A stretch of DNA of 32,070 nucleotides from Bigelowiella natans CCMP2755 (taxonomy: Eukaryota > Cercozoa > Chlorarachniophyceae). The stretch spans positions 1-32,070 of the forward strand of contig ADNK01003347.1 in NCBI GenBank assembly GCA_000320545.1. Direction: 5' to 3'. Both the position numbers and the translations under genes were made by a program. Position 1 is the stretch's first letter. Each line of letters starts with the position of its first letter. Below, in pieces: positions 16,650 to 27,728 of this stretch. The notes under the pieces were generated by a model. That model was not told the DNA's origin. It did not search any database and saw nothing but the letters and a program-made list of their open reading frames with translations.

Positions 16650-19226
16650 TCACCATCCGTCTGCATTGCCGCTGTGTCGGAGAGCCCCCGACAGAGCCGT
16701 CGCGCCTCCACCAACGCCCTCTTGTTTGGCAACGCAATCGTCGCAAACACGCTCTAGCTTCCCCTTGGACCATGGCGTTTTCTGTCGATTTTTAGAACAC
16801 AGCCCGCAGACGACTTTCCCGCAGAGTCGGCAATGATGTCGTCTGCTGCGGAAAGGGAAAAATCCCTCAAATGAGATCGGGCTTCCATACCGCCTCTTGC
16901 ACTCTGACCCCACCATGCAGTGTATCACTTCGTGGTCTGGCACCCACCTCGGTTTGGCCATCGCTTGTGGGGGGGGAGTCCACACCTTCCCGTCTGCATT
17001 GTTCGGTACAAGCCGTTCGATTGGATATGCGGGTACAGTTTGCGGGCCAACTACGACGCCCACTCCCTCGCTGAGTTTTTTTGCAGCTTCATGATCGAGT
17101 TCTCCGGGAAGATGGAGCTTTAAGAGCTTGCATAGTCTCCCACACTCATGACCAGCGAAGAAAGCCGCCATTCCAGCTCCTCCCAGATTGCCTCTCCCGT
17201 ACTGCGTGCGATCAGGGTGCATGACTTGAAGGTCTGTGAGAACTACCTCTTCGCTTGTCATGACCCCTTGGAGATCAAGCACCATGTGCTCCCCTGCGCT
17301 TTTGCACCACGTCCAATGTGAGAAGGTGTTCATGGCTTCCGCATCCTCGTTCCGATCGCACATCCCGCCGTTGTTGTTGAACTTGCGGAATTTCGCTTCC
17401 TTGGGCAGGAAGCTCTCAGCCATGACCCACTTGGCATTCACATCTTGCCGGTCTGCCAAGTGCAGCACCACAGGCTCGAGCACCCGGACTGGACGCAGCT
17501 CCGCATCTTGAAAGGCTACATTCTGGTTCCATTCGTCTGCCAGCGCGCGCGCCCGATGATGGCAGTTCAAATCGCCGAACATGGCTTCCCTGCTGTTGTA
17601 CCCCACACCATTGGAGAGCCCTTCCTTGCATACCAAGAATTTTTCGCTCAGGCAACTAGGCACCGCACAACCCTTTTGGTTGGCCGAATACTGAACGCCA
17701 TGATTCTGGATCCGATACGCTGCCCGCATCGCACCCACCGCAAATGGCTCCTTTGGAAATGTGACACGCATCACTCCGATCGACCTCCCCTCGGAACTCG
17801 TAGTGAACACCTCCGCGCGCTCAGCTTTGCTTTCATTGCTGCTGCTGATTACGATCTGCTCGTAACGAGGCGCGCTAGGCGCAAAGATGTCCTCAACCGC
17901 AGCATTAGCTTCACCTTCCTCGATCTTTTTCATGATGCTGGTAAACTTCTTTTTCCGCCGTCGGAACGCCACCCTCCCAACCCCCTGGCTCCCGAGCCTC
18001 CGTACCGAATCCGCCGATATGCTGCGCGTAATGGAATCGATGCACAACTTCGCAAAGAGGGTGGTGTCGTCGCCGATTTGATGCTGGTGAAAGACCCAGT
18101 CCTTGTCGTTGTATGCTTTTTGAAGGAGCCCAACCATTTTGTCCGTCTCATGTGAGATGCGAAAGAAGTGGAGATTCACTTGTTTTTTCTTAAGGCTATT
18201 GACTAATTGGCGTGGATCGCGGCCCCGTGGGTCACCTTCTGGATGATTTTCATCCTCACCATAGTTGTGGTACATAGTCCCGTGGCAAGGTTGGTCGGCG
18301 ATTATTATGGCGACACGTGTCACCTCCACGCCTTTTCGTCTGGATTGCCAGCCAATGTTACACGCGTCGTGAAGTGCACCGGTCAGGTCTTCGGGATCGT
18401 CGAGTGAATACTTCTCCACCTCGCCGTTTTCCTTCTTCTTCTCCCTCATGTTCGCCTCGGCTCTAAGAGAGTTGAGGAACACATGGAGAACTTTCTGGTC
18501 GTCGGTGAAGCGTAGTATCTCCCTCGGTTTCTGATCCTCAATATCTCGGTAGCCAATCACCGCGATGCGGAGGTTAGCACGAGTAAATTTTTTCCTAAGT
18601 CCGGATATTACACTTGAAACCTGCGTTTTCGCAGCCTGAATGTGCGGCTTCATAGATTGCGTGCAGTCTATAACGAAGACAACATCGAGAGGGATAGATC
18701 CAACCCCCCTATCTTTTGCCCGCTGAACTTCGTTATTCAGTTTTCGGTCTCGCTCCATTAGTCGTTTCTGACTCTTCTGCTTAAATACATGTTTAGAATC
18801 CAACCGACTTGGGGTTGCAAGCAAACTCGTCGCAGCCCTGTTGTCTCTATCACTCGCAGCAGCAGATATGTGCCGAGCCTTGGGTTCTGTGGCATTGTTG
18901 GAAGCACGAGCTCTGGTCAATTGACTCTGCAGAGTTCTCACGCGTTTTTCGCTCACGGCTAGCTTCTCTTGCAGCTTTTCTTGCAGCTTTTTATGCTCGT
19001 TATACATATCTCGCCATTCCCTGATCACTGCCTTCAGAGCGTGGTTAGGGATGAGTGATGAGGAGGAGACAGTCTGGTTCGTGTTTGGATCTGTTAGTCT
19101 CTGCTTGTACCACAGTTCTATTTCCTTTTTCTCATATGTTTGCCCCACCACGTTTATGTGAGGATCAACCATGAGAGTTGATGATATCGGACAGCAGAAA
19201 CTCGGTAGAGCACCATCTTCATCCAT
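16650..19226 (-). CDS. U-box / VWA / alpha-kinase / FYVE multidomain protein
   Basis: Single exon, 858 residues, ATG at 19226. Domains in order. U-box, ~8-72 (FCCPISSTLMVDP, GQTYEKKEIELW, LIPNHALKAVI): an E2-binding ubiquitin-ligase fold. Short coiled coil, ~75-105. von Willebrand A, ~180-400, with MIDAS DCTQSM at 187-192 and ADQP at 310-313. Alpha-kinase, ~485-715, like the VWKA family: AMRAAYRI, FLVCKEG (candidate catalytic Lys), FGDLNCHHRARALADEWN, MVLDLQGV, VVLTDLQ, GRGNLGGAGM and the zinc-binding HECGRLC. FYVE zinc finger, ~761-833: WVPD, RRHHCRLCG and RVCDDC, the three hallmark motifs for binding phosphatidylinositol 3-phosphate on endosomes; its first Cys pair is CMVGSEC rather than CxxC. 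The protein could join ubiquitination and phosphorylation on PI3P membranes (inference). Each domain family is well known; I do not know this four-domain order from a described protein. The absence of introns contrasts with its neighbours. Confidence 0.92.
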   Translation of the reverse strand: MDEDGALPSFCCPISSTLMVDPHINVVGQTYEKKEIELWYKQRLTDPNTNQTVSSSSLIPNHALKAVIREWRDMYNEHKKLQEKLQEKLAVSEKRVRTLQSQLTRARASNNATEPKARHISAAASDRDNRAATSLLATPSRLDSKHVFKQKSQKRLMERDRKLNNEVQRAKDRGVGSIPLDVVFVIDCTQSMKPHIQAAKTQVSSVISGLRKKFTRANLRIAVIGYRDIEDQKPREILRFTDDQKVLHVFLNSLRAEANMREKKKENGEVEKYSLDDPEDLTGALHDACNIGWQSRRKGVEVTRVAIIIADQPCHGTMYHNYGEDENHPEGDPRGRDPRQLVNSLKKKQVNLHFFRISHETDKMVGLLQKAYNDKDWVFHQHQIGDDTTLFAKLCIDSITRSISADSVRRLGSQGVGRVAFRRRKKKFTSIMKKIEEGEANAAVEDIFAPSAPRYEQIVISSSNESKAERAEVFTTSSEGRSIGVMRVTFPKEPFAVGAMRAAYRIQNHGVQYSANQKGCAVPSCLSEKFLVCKEGLSNGVGYNSREAMFGDLNCHHRARALADEWNQNVAFQDAELRPVRVLEPVVLHLADRQDVNAKWVMAESFLPKEAKFRKFNNNGGMCDRNEDAEAMNTFSHWTWCKSAGEHMVLDLQGVMTSEEVVLTDLQVMHPDRTQYGRGNLGGAGMAAFFAGHECGRLCKLLKLHLPGELDHEAAKKLSEGVGVVVGPQTVPAYPIERLVPNNADGKVWTPPPQAMAKPRWVPDHEVIHCMVGSECKRRYGSPISFEGFFPFRSRRHHCRLCGKVVCGLCSKNRQKTPWSKGKLERVCDDCVAKQEGVGGGATALSGALRHSGNADGW

Positions 19227-20828
19227 GCCTTCCTAAATTGATCCACATTTAGTCTCTTCAAAATGGTTGAATAAACGAATGAATGAACCAACAGCACTGA
19301 CGCAGTTACTACATGCGCCTTTGCAAGCAGTCGCGCCTCAACTAAAAACACCTTTGCGGTGGTGGCTTCGTCCAGCGTAGCTAACCTGCACGAATAGCTG
19401 GGAATCCTCAGAAGGACTGCTTGAGCTCAGGGTCGATCGGGTGTCATGTCACGACAAACACACGCAATTCTACGTCAAATTCGGCGTCGAATTTGTCCGA
19501 ATTGGGAAAAAGGGAATCCTTCTCACCAAAACACCGCATGATGCCATCCTTCTCACCCGCTTGTGGTTGAAACGGAGGCCAAAGCAGGGAAGCGGCAAGG
19601 CCGGCCAGAAAATTCTTGTCCAGCAACATTTTGGTCGACATTTCGACGAAAAACCACCCTCCGTTTTGTTTTCCACGAAACAACGGCATGGAAAATGAAG
19701 AACAGGATGCAGAGGTCTTCACACTGTCAAAGAGCCCCAACAGCAAAAAACACGGAACAACAGCATTTTCCCTGGCTAGCTAGCCAGCGGGGGGTGGAAG
19801 TGCGAGGTGTTCGCTGTTGTGTTTCTGCAGGCGCCAGGGTTTCAGCTGCTTCACTGCGCCCTGCTGCACGCACCCCGCCTGCTAGAAGCTCCACGTTCAC
19901 TCTGCATCGACCTGTTTCGCTGAAAGTGAGGAATTTTCCTCGTTGCCCACTGCAAAGCTCAACATATCAAACCAGTGCTCAAACCGTGTTCAAGTGTCAC
20001 CAACTGCAACCAAGAGGTGTTTCAACTTTCCAAGCTTGGTCTGCGTCACGTGCTAGCTAGCGTGGCTGCCTGGGGGGTGCAAAGTGACAAAGTGTGACGA
20101 TCATGGGCCAAGTTGGTGCAGTTGAGGAACGACGCACTTCTGTGTTGTCAACTTTTTGCCAAAAAACCAATGCTCCAATGCACACGAAGCTTCGGTGCAA
20201 CGTTTCTAACTGTCATCTGATGGTGTGACTTGTTTCCCATCAAAACTTCGATGGCCAACTCTCAAGAACAAAAGTTTCGATTTTTTGGGTGCTTCAGCCT
20301 AGCAGCGTGCAGCAAACGAACGTGGGTGGGGCTGGCTCGTTTTGGTGACTTTCTCCAGTTCTTGAGAAAATCATTGTTTTTCACTTCGACGTGGGAACTA
20401 GCTGGGCCCGTGCAGACTGCCATGCTGAAGACCTCATCGATCGCCAAAAAAATCAAAATTGCAAAAGTTCACAAAGGTCCTCATCAGGTTTCAAGCGCAG
20501 CCGGCAGCGCTGGAGCGCTTGAGCGACCGACTGCGACACGTCTGGCCACTCCAGCATTGCTGCCATGGCACGAGTGAGCATTCGACAGCCACCGCTAGCT
20601 AGCTGATCAGGCGTTTGTGCCGTTTGCATGAGTCAGGGCAGGAGGTGATCACTCGCCCTTGCCTCCACAACGTTGCGCGTTTGTGCGTGCTCTGCTTGTC
20701 ACTACTTGCTAGCTTGCTGCACGCACGATGACACCTTGCATGTCCATCATCACGCACACACACCCCGTGCTCGGAAAAAGCAAATTGCATCACTTTGGAC
20801 GGGTCAGGGGTCAAAGAAACGCACGCCC
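19227..20828. other. Long intergenic stretch, CTAG-rich, no supported gene
   Basis: Frames up to 165 residues exist (for example 19563-20060 and 20230-20577 on +), but they start at non-ATG codons or lack any recognisable composition or family, so I do not call them. Palindromes GCTAGCTAGC near 19773 and 20052, AAATTCGGCGTCGAATTT near 19477, and CGAAGCTTCG near 20187 stand out. It should contain the promoter of the 858-residue gene. Confidence 0.4.
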
Positions 20829-20829
20829 A

Positions 20830-21131
20830 TGGCCTTACAGTCTGTGGGCCAAGGCGACGCAGGGGAGACGGACGAGGAACAGGTGAGGGTCTCGCGCAGG
20901 GAGACGGGAGTTGATCTCAATGAACTTGGAACGTGAGTCCTTGTTCATCCTTTCTAGCTTTGTTGGGGAAGTGGCTCTGCATGTTGATGCAGTCGGGCGG
21001 GAGCAAGCAATTGCAAGACACGTGTGTGGCCCAAAGGGATGTGCTTGGTTGCAATTCGCTCTAGCAGTCGGCGGCGACGGCTGATGCGATGCAGCGCGAG
21101 CTGCAGGTAGATCTGCTGGAGGAAGGCTAGA
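20830..21131 (+). CDS. Tentative two-exon small protein
   Basis: A well-placed ATG (gcccATGG) opens MALQSVGQGDAGETDEEQ, followed by a good donor (CAG|gtgagg). Joining in phase 0 to an acceptor ctctag near 21064 gives QSAATADAMQRELQVDLLEEG and a TAG at about 21129-21131, in total about 39 acidic residues. An alternative donor (gtgagt) lies 50 bases on. The composition is protein-like, but there is no family match and the splice choice is mine, so this is weak. Confidence 0.25.
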
Positions 21132-21491
21132 AGGGCACATCAAACACTTTCCTGCTAGTCTGTCCACTGGCGCACACAAACGCACATGAACGCACAGACA
21201 GGCATCCCTCCCACCACACACGGTCACTGCATGGTCATCTGCATGACATCACACACATCGTCTAGTCTAGCTTTGCAGGCTGCGAAAACTAGCTTGCAAA
21301 AAAACGTGATCCCCATTGCTCAATTTGTAGCTAGCTATCGTGATAAGGATGGCTGCACAGACTAGTGCACAACATTGAATATTGATTTAACATTTTCATC
21401 GAGAAGCTATCATTGGCCTACAATGTTGCAACCATACTTACATTTCTAGTCTCTTGGTGCATCCGGTTATGGAATCGTCAGGATATTTTCA
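21132..21491. other. Intergenic region
   Basis: Nothing supported. Several CTAG words and a GTAGCTAGCTA palindromic stretch near 21327. Confidence 0.45.
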
Positions 21492-22136
21492 TTAAATACG
21501 TTTACATGCATACCCAAGTACACACACGAAATATTTGACTTTTTCACGACAAGATAGTATAGGACGCAATGAGAACTGCACATCTTCGACGAAATCTGCA
21601 AACGTTCGATCCAAGTAGGCCTTCCCGAGAACATGAAGCATAAGTAATTACAGAACGGATTGACGAAGTGCCACTTCGAAATATAAGATGACCGAAGTTG
21701 ATGACGATCGATCTCTATTATTGCGTTTTCACATAGGGCTTCAACTGAAGAGACACAAAAACGTATTCACAGACCATTCTTCAAATTCAATAATGATACC
21801 CACCTCAAAATCTGTTAAATCCGGAGCTTCGAAAGTGTATTGTTCCACTTTCTCTGGATCAAGCTTAAAACCTAAATGACAATAACATATGTACTTATTC
21901 TACGTAGTAAACATGTGGATACTCCACATTCCGGTTAAAAACAGAATCTTGCGCATTCTAAAAACCGCAGAATGTAATGGGTCTGAAGCTGCACAACCTG
22001 TAGCGGTCCACCTTCCCATCTTCCTTGCTGGAGCACCATAACCCTTGTAAAAATTCTTGTTTCCCCTTTTGGCAGTGAGAACAATCCTCTTTCCTTTCCG
22101 CGCGAAAGTGCTGAGCCTTTGGGCGACGGACGCCAT
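21492..22136 (-). CDS. Mitochondrial large ribosomal subunit protein mL41
   Basis: mL41 (yeast MRPL27, human MRPL41) is a small mitochondria-specific protein of the large ribosomal subunit. Exons 22136-21998, 21871-21804 and 21575-21492 give 96 residues; phases 1 and 0 fit. The signature is clear: RIVLTAKRGNKNFYKGYG corresponds to the family's LT-K-GNK-YKG motif, followed by GRWTATG, then the conserved LDPEKVEQYTFEAPDLTDFE and FSLRP, where relatives have the KV-VPDL-F-LKPYV block. The N-terminus is basic and free of acids (MASVAQRLSTFARKGKR), suitable as a mitochondrial targeting sequence. The start is the ATG directly before this segment, although the frame is open upstream. The last 20 residues (after LRP) are unlike the family, so exon 3 is less sure than exons 1-2. 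Confidence 0.8.
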
Positions 22137-22743
22137 GAGGAGCTTTTGCAGGCGTAGGTAAGGTGCCGGAGATATATGGAGATGAGCTTGGTCTGTTATC
22201 ATCTCTGATGAACCTCTCAATTTACTAGTTTTACTTAGGAATAAACCAAAGCACAACTGTATACTGCGACAATACTATTTGGACGTTATTATTAGAATTA
22301 TAGCAATATGTGCTGATCGGGGATAAAAATATGAAGTTCGTGGGAATTTTAGAAATACGACAAGAAAGAGAGTATGTCGCTCATTTTGAGGAATAATAAG
22401 TTGACCCTTCTCACGGTTTCCTCCAACTGCAACGTCCCCACTGAACTAGTTCTAAGGCGAACGCACAATCCAGAAGAGGCATAACGTAACACCTTCAGGA
22501 AATTTGTGGGTATCTATAGTGCCTGTATGCGAGGACGGAGCATAAGACGGCGAGAAAACAAGAGGACAGGTAATTGTGCTCGACAACATGCATCGTGTAT
22601 TCTATCCGTTAAGTATACGTGTTCTAAATTGCTGTAGGAGATTCTTCTTCTTCCACGAACAAGGTCAGTGCAATTTGTTGTATACGTACGATACCATCCT
22701 GCCTTGACAGACTCAAACAATATAGGTTAGCGTAGATTTGACT
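22137..22743. other. Divergent intergenic region
   Basis: Between the mL41 gene (-) and the coiled-coil gene (+), so it should hold both promoters. AT-rich, without recognisable elements or frames. Confidence 0.45.
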
Positions 22744-25249
22744 ATGACTGGAAGAGGGTTTGGGAATAGAACACCCCGTGGAAGCCAAAAAAACGAAAGG
22801 CGTACATCGCGCCTTCATTCGAAAACGTCAACAGAGGAGGACGGAATGACAGAACGACCCAATCTGAGGCAGCAGGTCGGAAATGATAATTTAAATATGC
22901 ATTCCACTACTTCTGCTGGGCCTGCAACAATCCGTGTTTGGATGATGTGGCGACGATCAGATCGAAAAACTAAAGGCGGACAATAAACAAATGCAACAAA
23001 TGTCCATGCTTCCGTCTAACCCTGCTCTGGCTGCAAGTAAATAAATTTTGATATTTTTTTGGGAGATTTGATTTTAAAGGTTTGATGTAACACTCAAACT
23101 CGTCGTGCTTTTGTTTGAATAAAAAATGACATAAGGTATGCCGGCAGCATGGGGACAGACAATGGGGAGGGGAGCCACGATGGGAGGTACGATGCCTCCT
23201 CCATGGGCGATGACTGCTGCTATGCCAAATCAATCCTCACCATGGGGTGCGCTTGGAAATGGCGATCAAGACCCCGATGAGGTTCTGAGGGGGTTCTCTA
23301 AGAAGTTTCGGGAGAAAGAGGACAAGTATAAGGCAGTTATAGAGAAGCTGTCGCGCTTGAACCAGGAACTCGCTCTCACAAAGAGCAAAAACATGATGCA
23401 AATAGATACCTTGTCGAAGGAGATAAGGCGTATACAGGTACCAATCGCCCGTGCACGAAGGAGAGAATATAGATTCCATAAATCTGTGACGCAATATCCA
23501 GAAGCCAAAAGAGCTGCTTCTTAGCTACCCCCTGCACGACACCTGTAGATATCTAGTGGTGTATTTATCGTGAGTGTCCACTCGTTCGATCTCCTTTTTT
23601 GTTGGCTTTCTCCTGTTTCCGTCTGGATGTGACCCCCCCCCCCCCCCTTTAACGTCTTGATTGAAGCCTAAAAATAATCCGTCTCACAGCAAGCGGTGGA
23701 GTCGAAGTCCAAAGAGCTCGAGAAGGCCAAGATCCTTAATCACGAGCACGTAGCAAGGCAAAAGCAAATGGCCAAGCGCCACTCAGAGCAGGTCGCGCAC
23801 CGGGAGAAGCAGGCCGCCGCGCAAATGGAACGCAACGAGAAGGAAAGGGCCAACCGAAGGCTGCAGATCACAAAGCTGATGGAGGACATCAACATCAAGT
23901 CGTCGTCCATTACAGAGCTCGAGGGAAAGCTCCAGGGACTTGTTGCGACGGAGAAGGAAGCTGTTGCTGCGAAGGAGGAGATGCAGAAGGAAATGGGGGC
24001 ACCCAACCTCAAGGAGCTTCAAAAGAAGGTGCGCGACTTAGAAGAGGCGGAGCTGCGAACGCGAGTCGAGAACGAGAAGCTGAAGACAACCAACGAAGCC
24101 CTCAACCAGGCCCTCAACCGCGCGATGCATGAGAAAGTAGAGCTCGATAACGAGATTAAGAGCCTCACGGAAAAGGTGTGTTCTCCTCTTAGATGGGTCA
24201 TTCGTTGAGCAAGGAGACAGAAGAAAATCGTGAGTTCGTCCCTCGTATCCCGTCATTAGATACCGGAATGTTCATTTGCTGAGTTCAAATGATAAGATTT
24301 TAGGATTTACTCAAGCAATGCTGTGCTTTTAACCAACCTTCTGTGAACATGGCGGATTACGTTAATACTTAGACGACTAGCCAGAAGGAGGAGGTGAAGA
24401 AACTAAGGCAGGAGGCAAAAGGGCTTCAAACTGAAAACGAGACGCTGACGGAGAAGGTCGGCGCACTGGAGGAGGAGAAGAGGCGAATGCAAAAAATCAC
24501 GCGAGATCTGCGGGAGAAGGTGATGAACACGGAGGAGAAGCTAGACGATGCCAAAGCACAGATTGCTCACTATGATGGAGCATTGCAGGAGCTCAAAGAA
24601 CGGTGGATTTAGTAGTCGTCGTCGTCGTCGCCGTCGTCGTCGTTGTAGCAGGAGTATAGAGTAGCACATCAACAAATTATGTTATATTAGATGTCCGCCA
24701 CCAGATTTACGAATAAATCGCAGGCTGGTGCTGGTGGCTCTTGTTCTGATATTAAACCAAGTTTCCCCCCCGAAAAACTGTGCACGATTACACTGCAGCA
24801 GTGCTCTCTGTTGTTTCCTCACCCGGCCTTTCAACCCGTTCCATGACTGCGTTGGTAGGTATACAACGTTGGATGAAGCCAACGTCAAGGAGCAGGGGAG
24901 CTCAGCATACTTCCGGCAGGAGCTCGAGGATACGCGCTCTGAGAAGAAGCGCCTGGAAAAGGAGGTCGTTGCACTCAAGACCGGCCTCAACGCCCTCACG
25001 GCAGAGAACAAGCAACTGGAGGAAAAACTGAAGCTTTCGACTGACCTTGACAAGCTAGATTTCGAGAAATTAAACGAGATAATGACTTCAAGCAAACGGA
25101 TGGCAGGAGCTTTGGAGGTGATTCGGAATCACGTGAGGAGAGGAGATGAGGTTAGTAGTAGCCGTCTTGGTGAGTCCGCACTCATGGCGACGGCGGCAGC
25201 GCCAGTAGCAGCGCCAGTAGCAGAGAGCGACGACGCCAAATCATCGTGA
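22744..25249 (+). CDS. Coiled-coil protein, six exons
   Basis: Exons 22744-22875, 22961-23036, 23136-23437, 23690-24175, 24385-24602 and 24859-25249; all phases (0, 1, 0, 0, 2) agree and give 534 residues. The N-terminus is basic and Gly/Arg/Ser-rich (MTGRGFGNRTPRGSQKNERR). Exon 3 encodes a Met/Pro/Trp-rich linker (MPPPWAMTAAMPNQSSPWG). From about residue 110 to 480 the protein is nearly continuous coiled coil with many Lys/Glu heptads (KKFREKEDKYKAVIEKLSRL, ELQKKVRDLEEAELRTRVEN, LTEKVGALEEEKRRMQKI). The tail has Ala/Pro repeats (APVAAPVAESDD). Such proteins are often structural, for example in centrosomes or cilia, but I do not recognise this one and assign no role. The intron from 24603 starts with GTC/GTCGTC trinucleotide repeats. 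Confidence 0.78.
24612..24646 (+). repeat. (GTC)n trinucleotide tract in intron
   Basis: About ten GTC/GCC units directly after the in-frame TAG that would end exon 5 if the intron 24603-24858 were kept. Confidence 0.6.
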
Positions 25250-26256
25250 CAGCGCGGCAGTCGTACTTGGATTGGAATAGAATGCTAAATGCAATGGCTG
25301 AACGCAGGGCGTTGATTCGCGTTTAAGCCTGTTGTGATGAAATGCTCATTATGATACAATAGATGTAAAAAAATATTGACTGAATAACAACGTCATCTAA
25401 CACGTAAAATGGCTCTTAGAAACATCGATCTAGATATGCTTCTCTGCAAAACAAAGAGCTCCCTTGCTAAAAAAAACAGCTAGCTTTATCTTGTTTTTGT
25501 GGCACATTGATCCAGAAACGGCTAATACGCGCGATGATGGTTGAATTTGATTTAATTGCCTCTATGCTAGCGCACGCATGAATGAATGGAACAGCAGCAG
25601 TTAAAAAATTCACCACAAGTAAGCTATCAGTGCCACAGTGAATGATTGCGTTTTCATGTGCTGTTATTGGCTGTAGCGTGTGACGATATGGAAAGTGAGC
25701 ACGATCTAATTGACATCTGATCCATCTAGCCATTAGTACCAAAGGTGTTTATGTAGATCTATGGAGATATATGCGACGGTAATAAGCGTTTGCAAGTAGC
25801 GATGCGCGCATGCCCGACGAGGCGGCGGTCATGAGAAGGCGGATTGCACTCGCTATGTATCGTACGCTCTTAGGTGATGGACAAATGTGCGTCGTCAGTG
25901 GCAGCACTAACGCATTGCATTGTAAGACTACATATATTAGCTACATATGATCCAGGAAATCAAACAAGACAGAGTAGATCGACCAAGTGCCCACGGACAC
26001 GAAGACGCTATTACGATTGCCCTTTTTATTATTCCCCATTGACACTTACGCTTCCTTCCTCCACCGAACGATGTTTCTGATCACGCTGCTGAACATATAC
26101 GGTTCAGATGTCGGCTGAAAACGCACTGCCTTGCTTCTTTCTTTCTTGGCGATCTAGAGCAGCGCCGGGAGACTAGCCATCATTCTACTTTAGATTCCGC
26201 AATAAAAAGCATGCCACGTCTTGATATATATATTGTTGCATTTATCGAAGTCATCA
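25250..26256. other. Intergenic region between convergent genes
   Basis: About 1 kb, AT-rich, lying between the 3' ends of the coiled-coil gene and the ankyrin gene. No supported coding frame, tRNA or repeat. Confidence 0.5.
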
Positions 26257-26771
26257 TCAATAATTCGCTGCTGCCGTGCCCATTAAGTCTTCGAATTTTA
26301 TCCCGTGGACTTCGTAAAGATAATCAACAGCAGTCTTTCCCTAGGTAACAGAACACAATGAAGAAGACACTCACAATGGTGGATGCATGCACATTGTATC
26401 TACATTTGCATGCTGATGTATTTTCGTAAACCCAAGACGTCTATCACCTTTTCATCCTTTAAGTAAGGATCCGCCCCTTTCTTGATGAGATAACTACCAT
26501 ACGCAACGACGCAAAAACGAGGGGGAAAGGAAAAAGTCATTGACACCTGAAAGGGCCCCTCTAGCCAGGCCATATAACAAAATTGAGAACTAAAACTCAA
26601 ATAGAGAGATACGCCCCTTCTCTCTTTTTTTTAAATAAAATCGCCGAAAATTCCGATTAAACTCCGTTGTCGATCAACACACACGCCTTGCACACCCCAT
26701 GGCAACGGCACGGACAATATCGCTATTGACCACTTTCTACTACAGAGCACACCCTCTGTCATTCCCATCGT

Positions 26772-26805
<34 letters not shown>

Positions 26806-27642
26806 GCTACTATTCCTCGAAACCGTATGATGTCTTTATTGCCCTGCACCACCGCATAGAGTAAAGGCGTCATCCTGCAAGAAATTGGAAGGAACGTGTT
26901 TGACCAAAAATGATCGCACAATCACCATATCTGCAATCTTTCTCTCTCTCTCTCTCTCTTGCCCTCCCCCCCTCTCTCTCTCTTGCCCTCCCCCTCTCCT
27001 CCTTCCTTCCACCATCCTCCTAAATTTCAGGCCGTCCTGCACCTATTCGAATCGATTTGGCTGAGGCTAGCGCCTTCTTCTACGAGGCGAGACACCATCG
27101 GATACGATGCAATGTCGATCTGCAGAGAAACACACACGCCATATTCTCAATACTCTCGCTAAATCGCACCAGGGGTTTCACCGCATAGAATGAAAATATG
27201 ATGACTGCTGCCGTCCTGCAACGTGCTTGGCTGAGCTAAATGCGTTGTTTTGAATCAATGATAAGCATGAAAACTCTCGATGTAAAAGCAGGCTATACAC
27301 AGTATCTGCTAAGCCCCCCGTAAGCGCGTAAGGAGACATGGTGCCGCAAAAAACGCGCCGCGGAAAGAAGGTTTTGACTCTGATCTCAAACGATTCTCTC
27401 TTTTCTGCGGCAAATATTTTTCGCAAAAAAATGCGGCTTTTGGATGATAGCAGCAACGATGAAAATCCCTCTGACCGCTCGGTAAATCGCGGTTTTCCCT
27501 CGAGAATCAGGCGTGTTGATTTGCAAACGTGGTCGCCGCCGCGACAATAGTGCCTACGATCAAAACAGGCCAACTCTCAGTTTGGATCAGTGAATCCGTT
27601 TTCCTTCCAAGACAAACACACAATGTATATAATCTAAATGTA

Positions 27643-27728
<86 letters not shown>

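Noticed and set aside
17445-18155. 236-residue ORF on the plus strand
   Set aside because: Antisense to the alpha-kinase/FYVE gene, whose domains are unmistakable; no domain or typical start in the plus-strand frame.
19563-20060. 165-residue plus-strand ORF
   Set aside because: Starts at a non-ATG codon, no recognisable motif, basic/serine composition expected by chance in this DNA.
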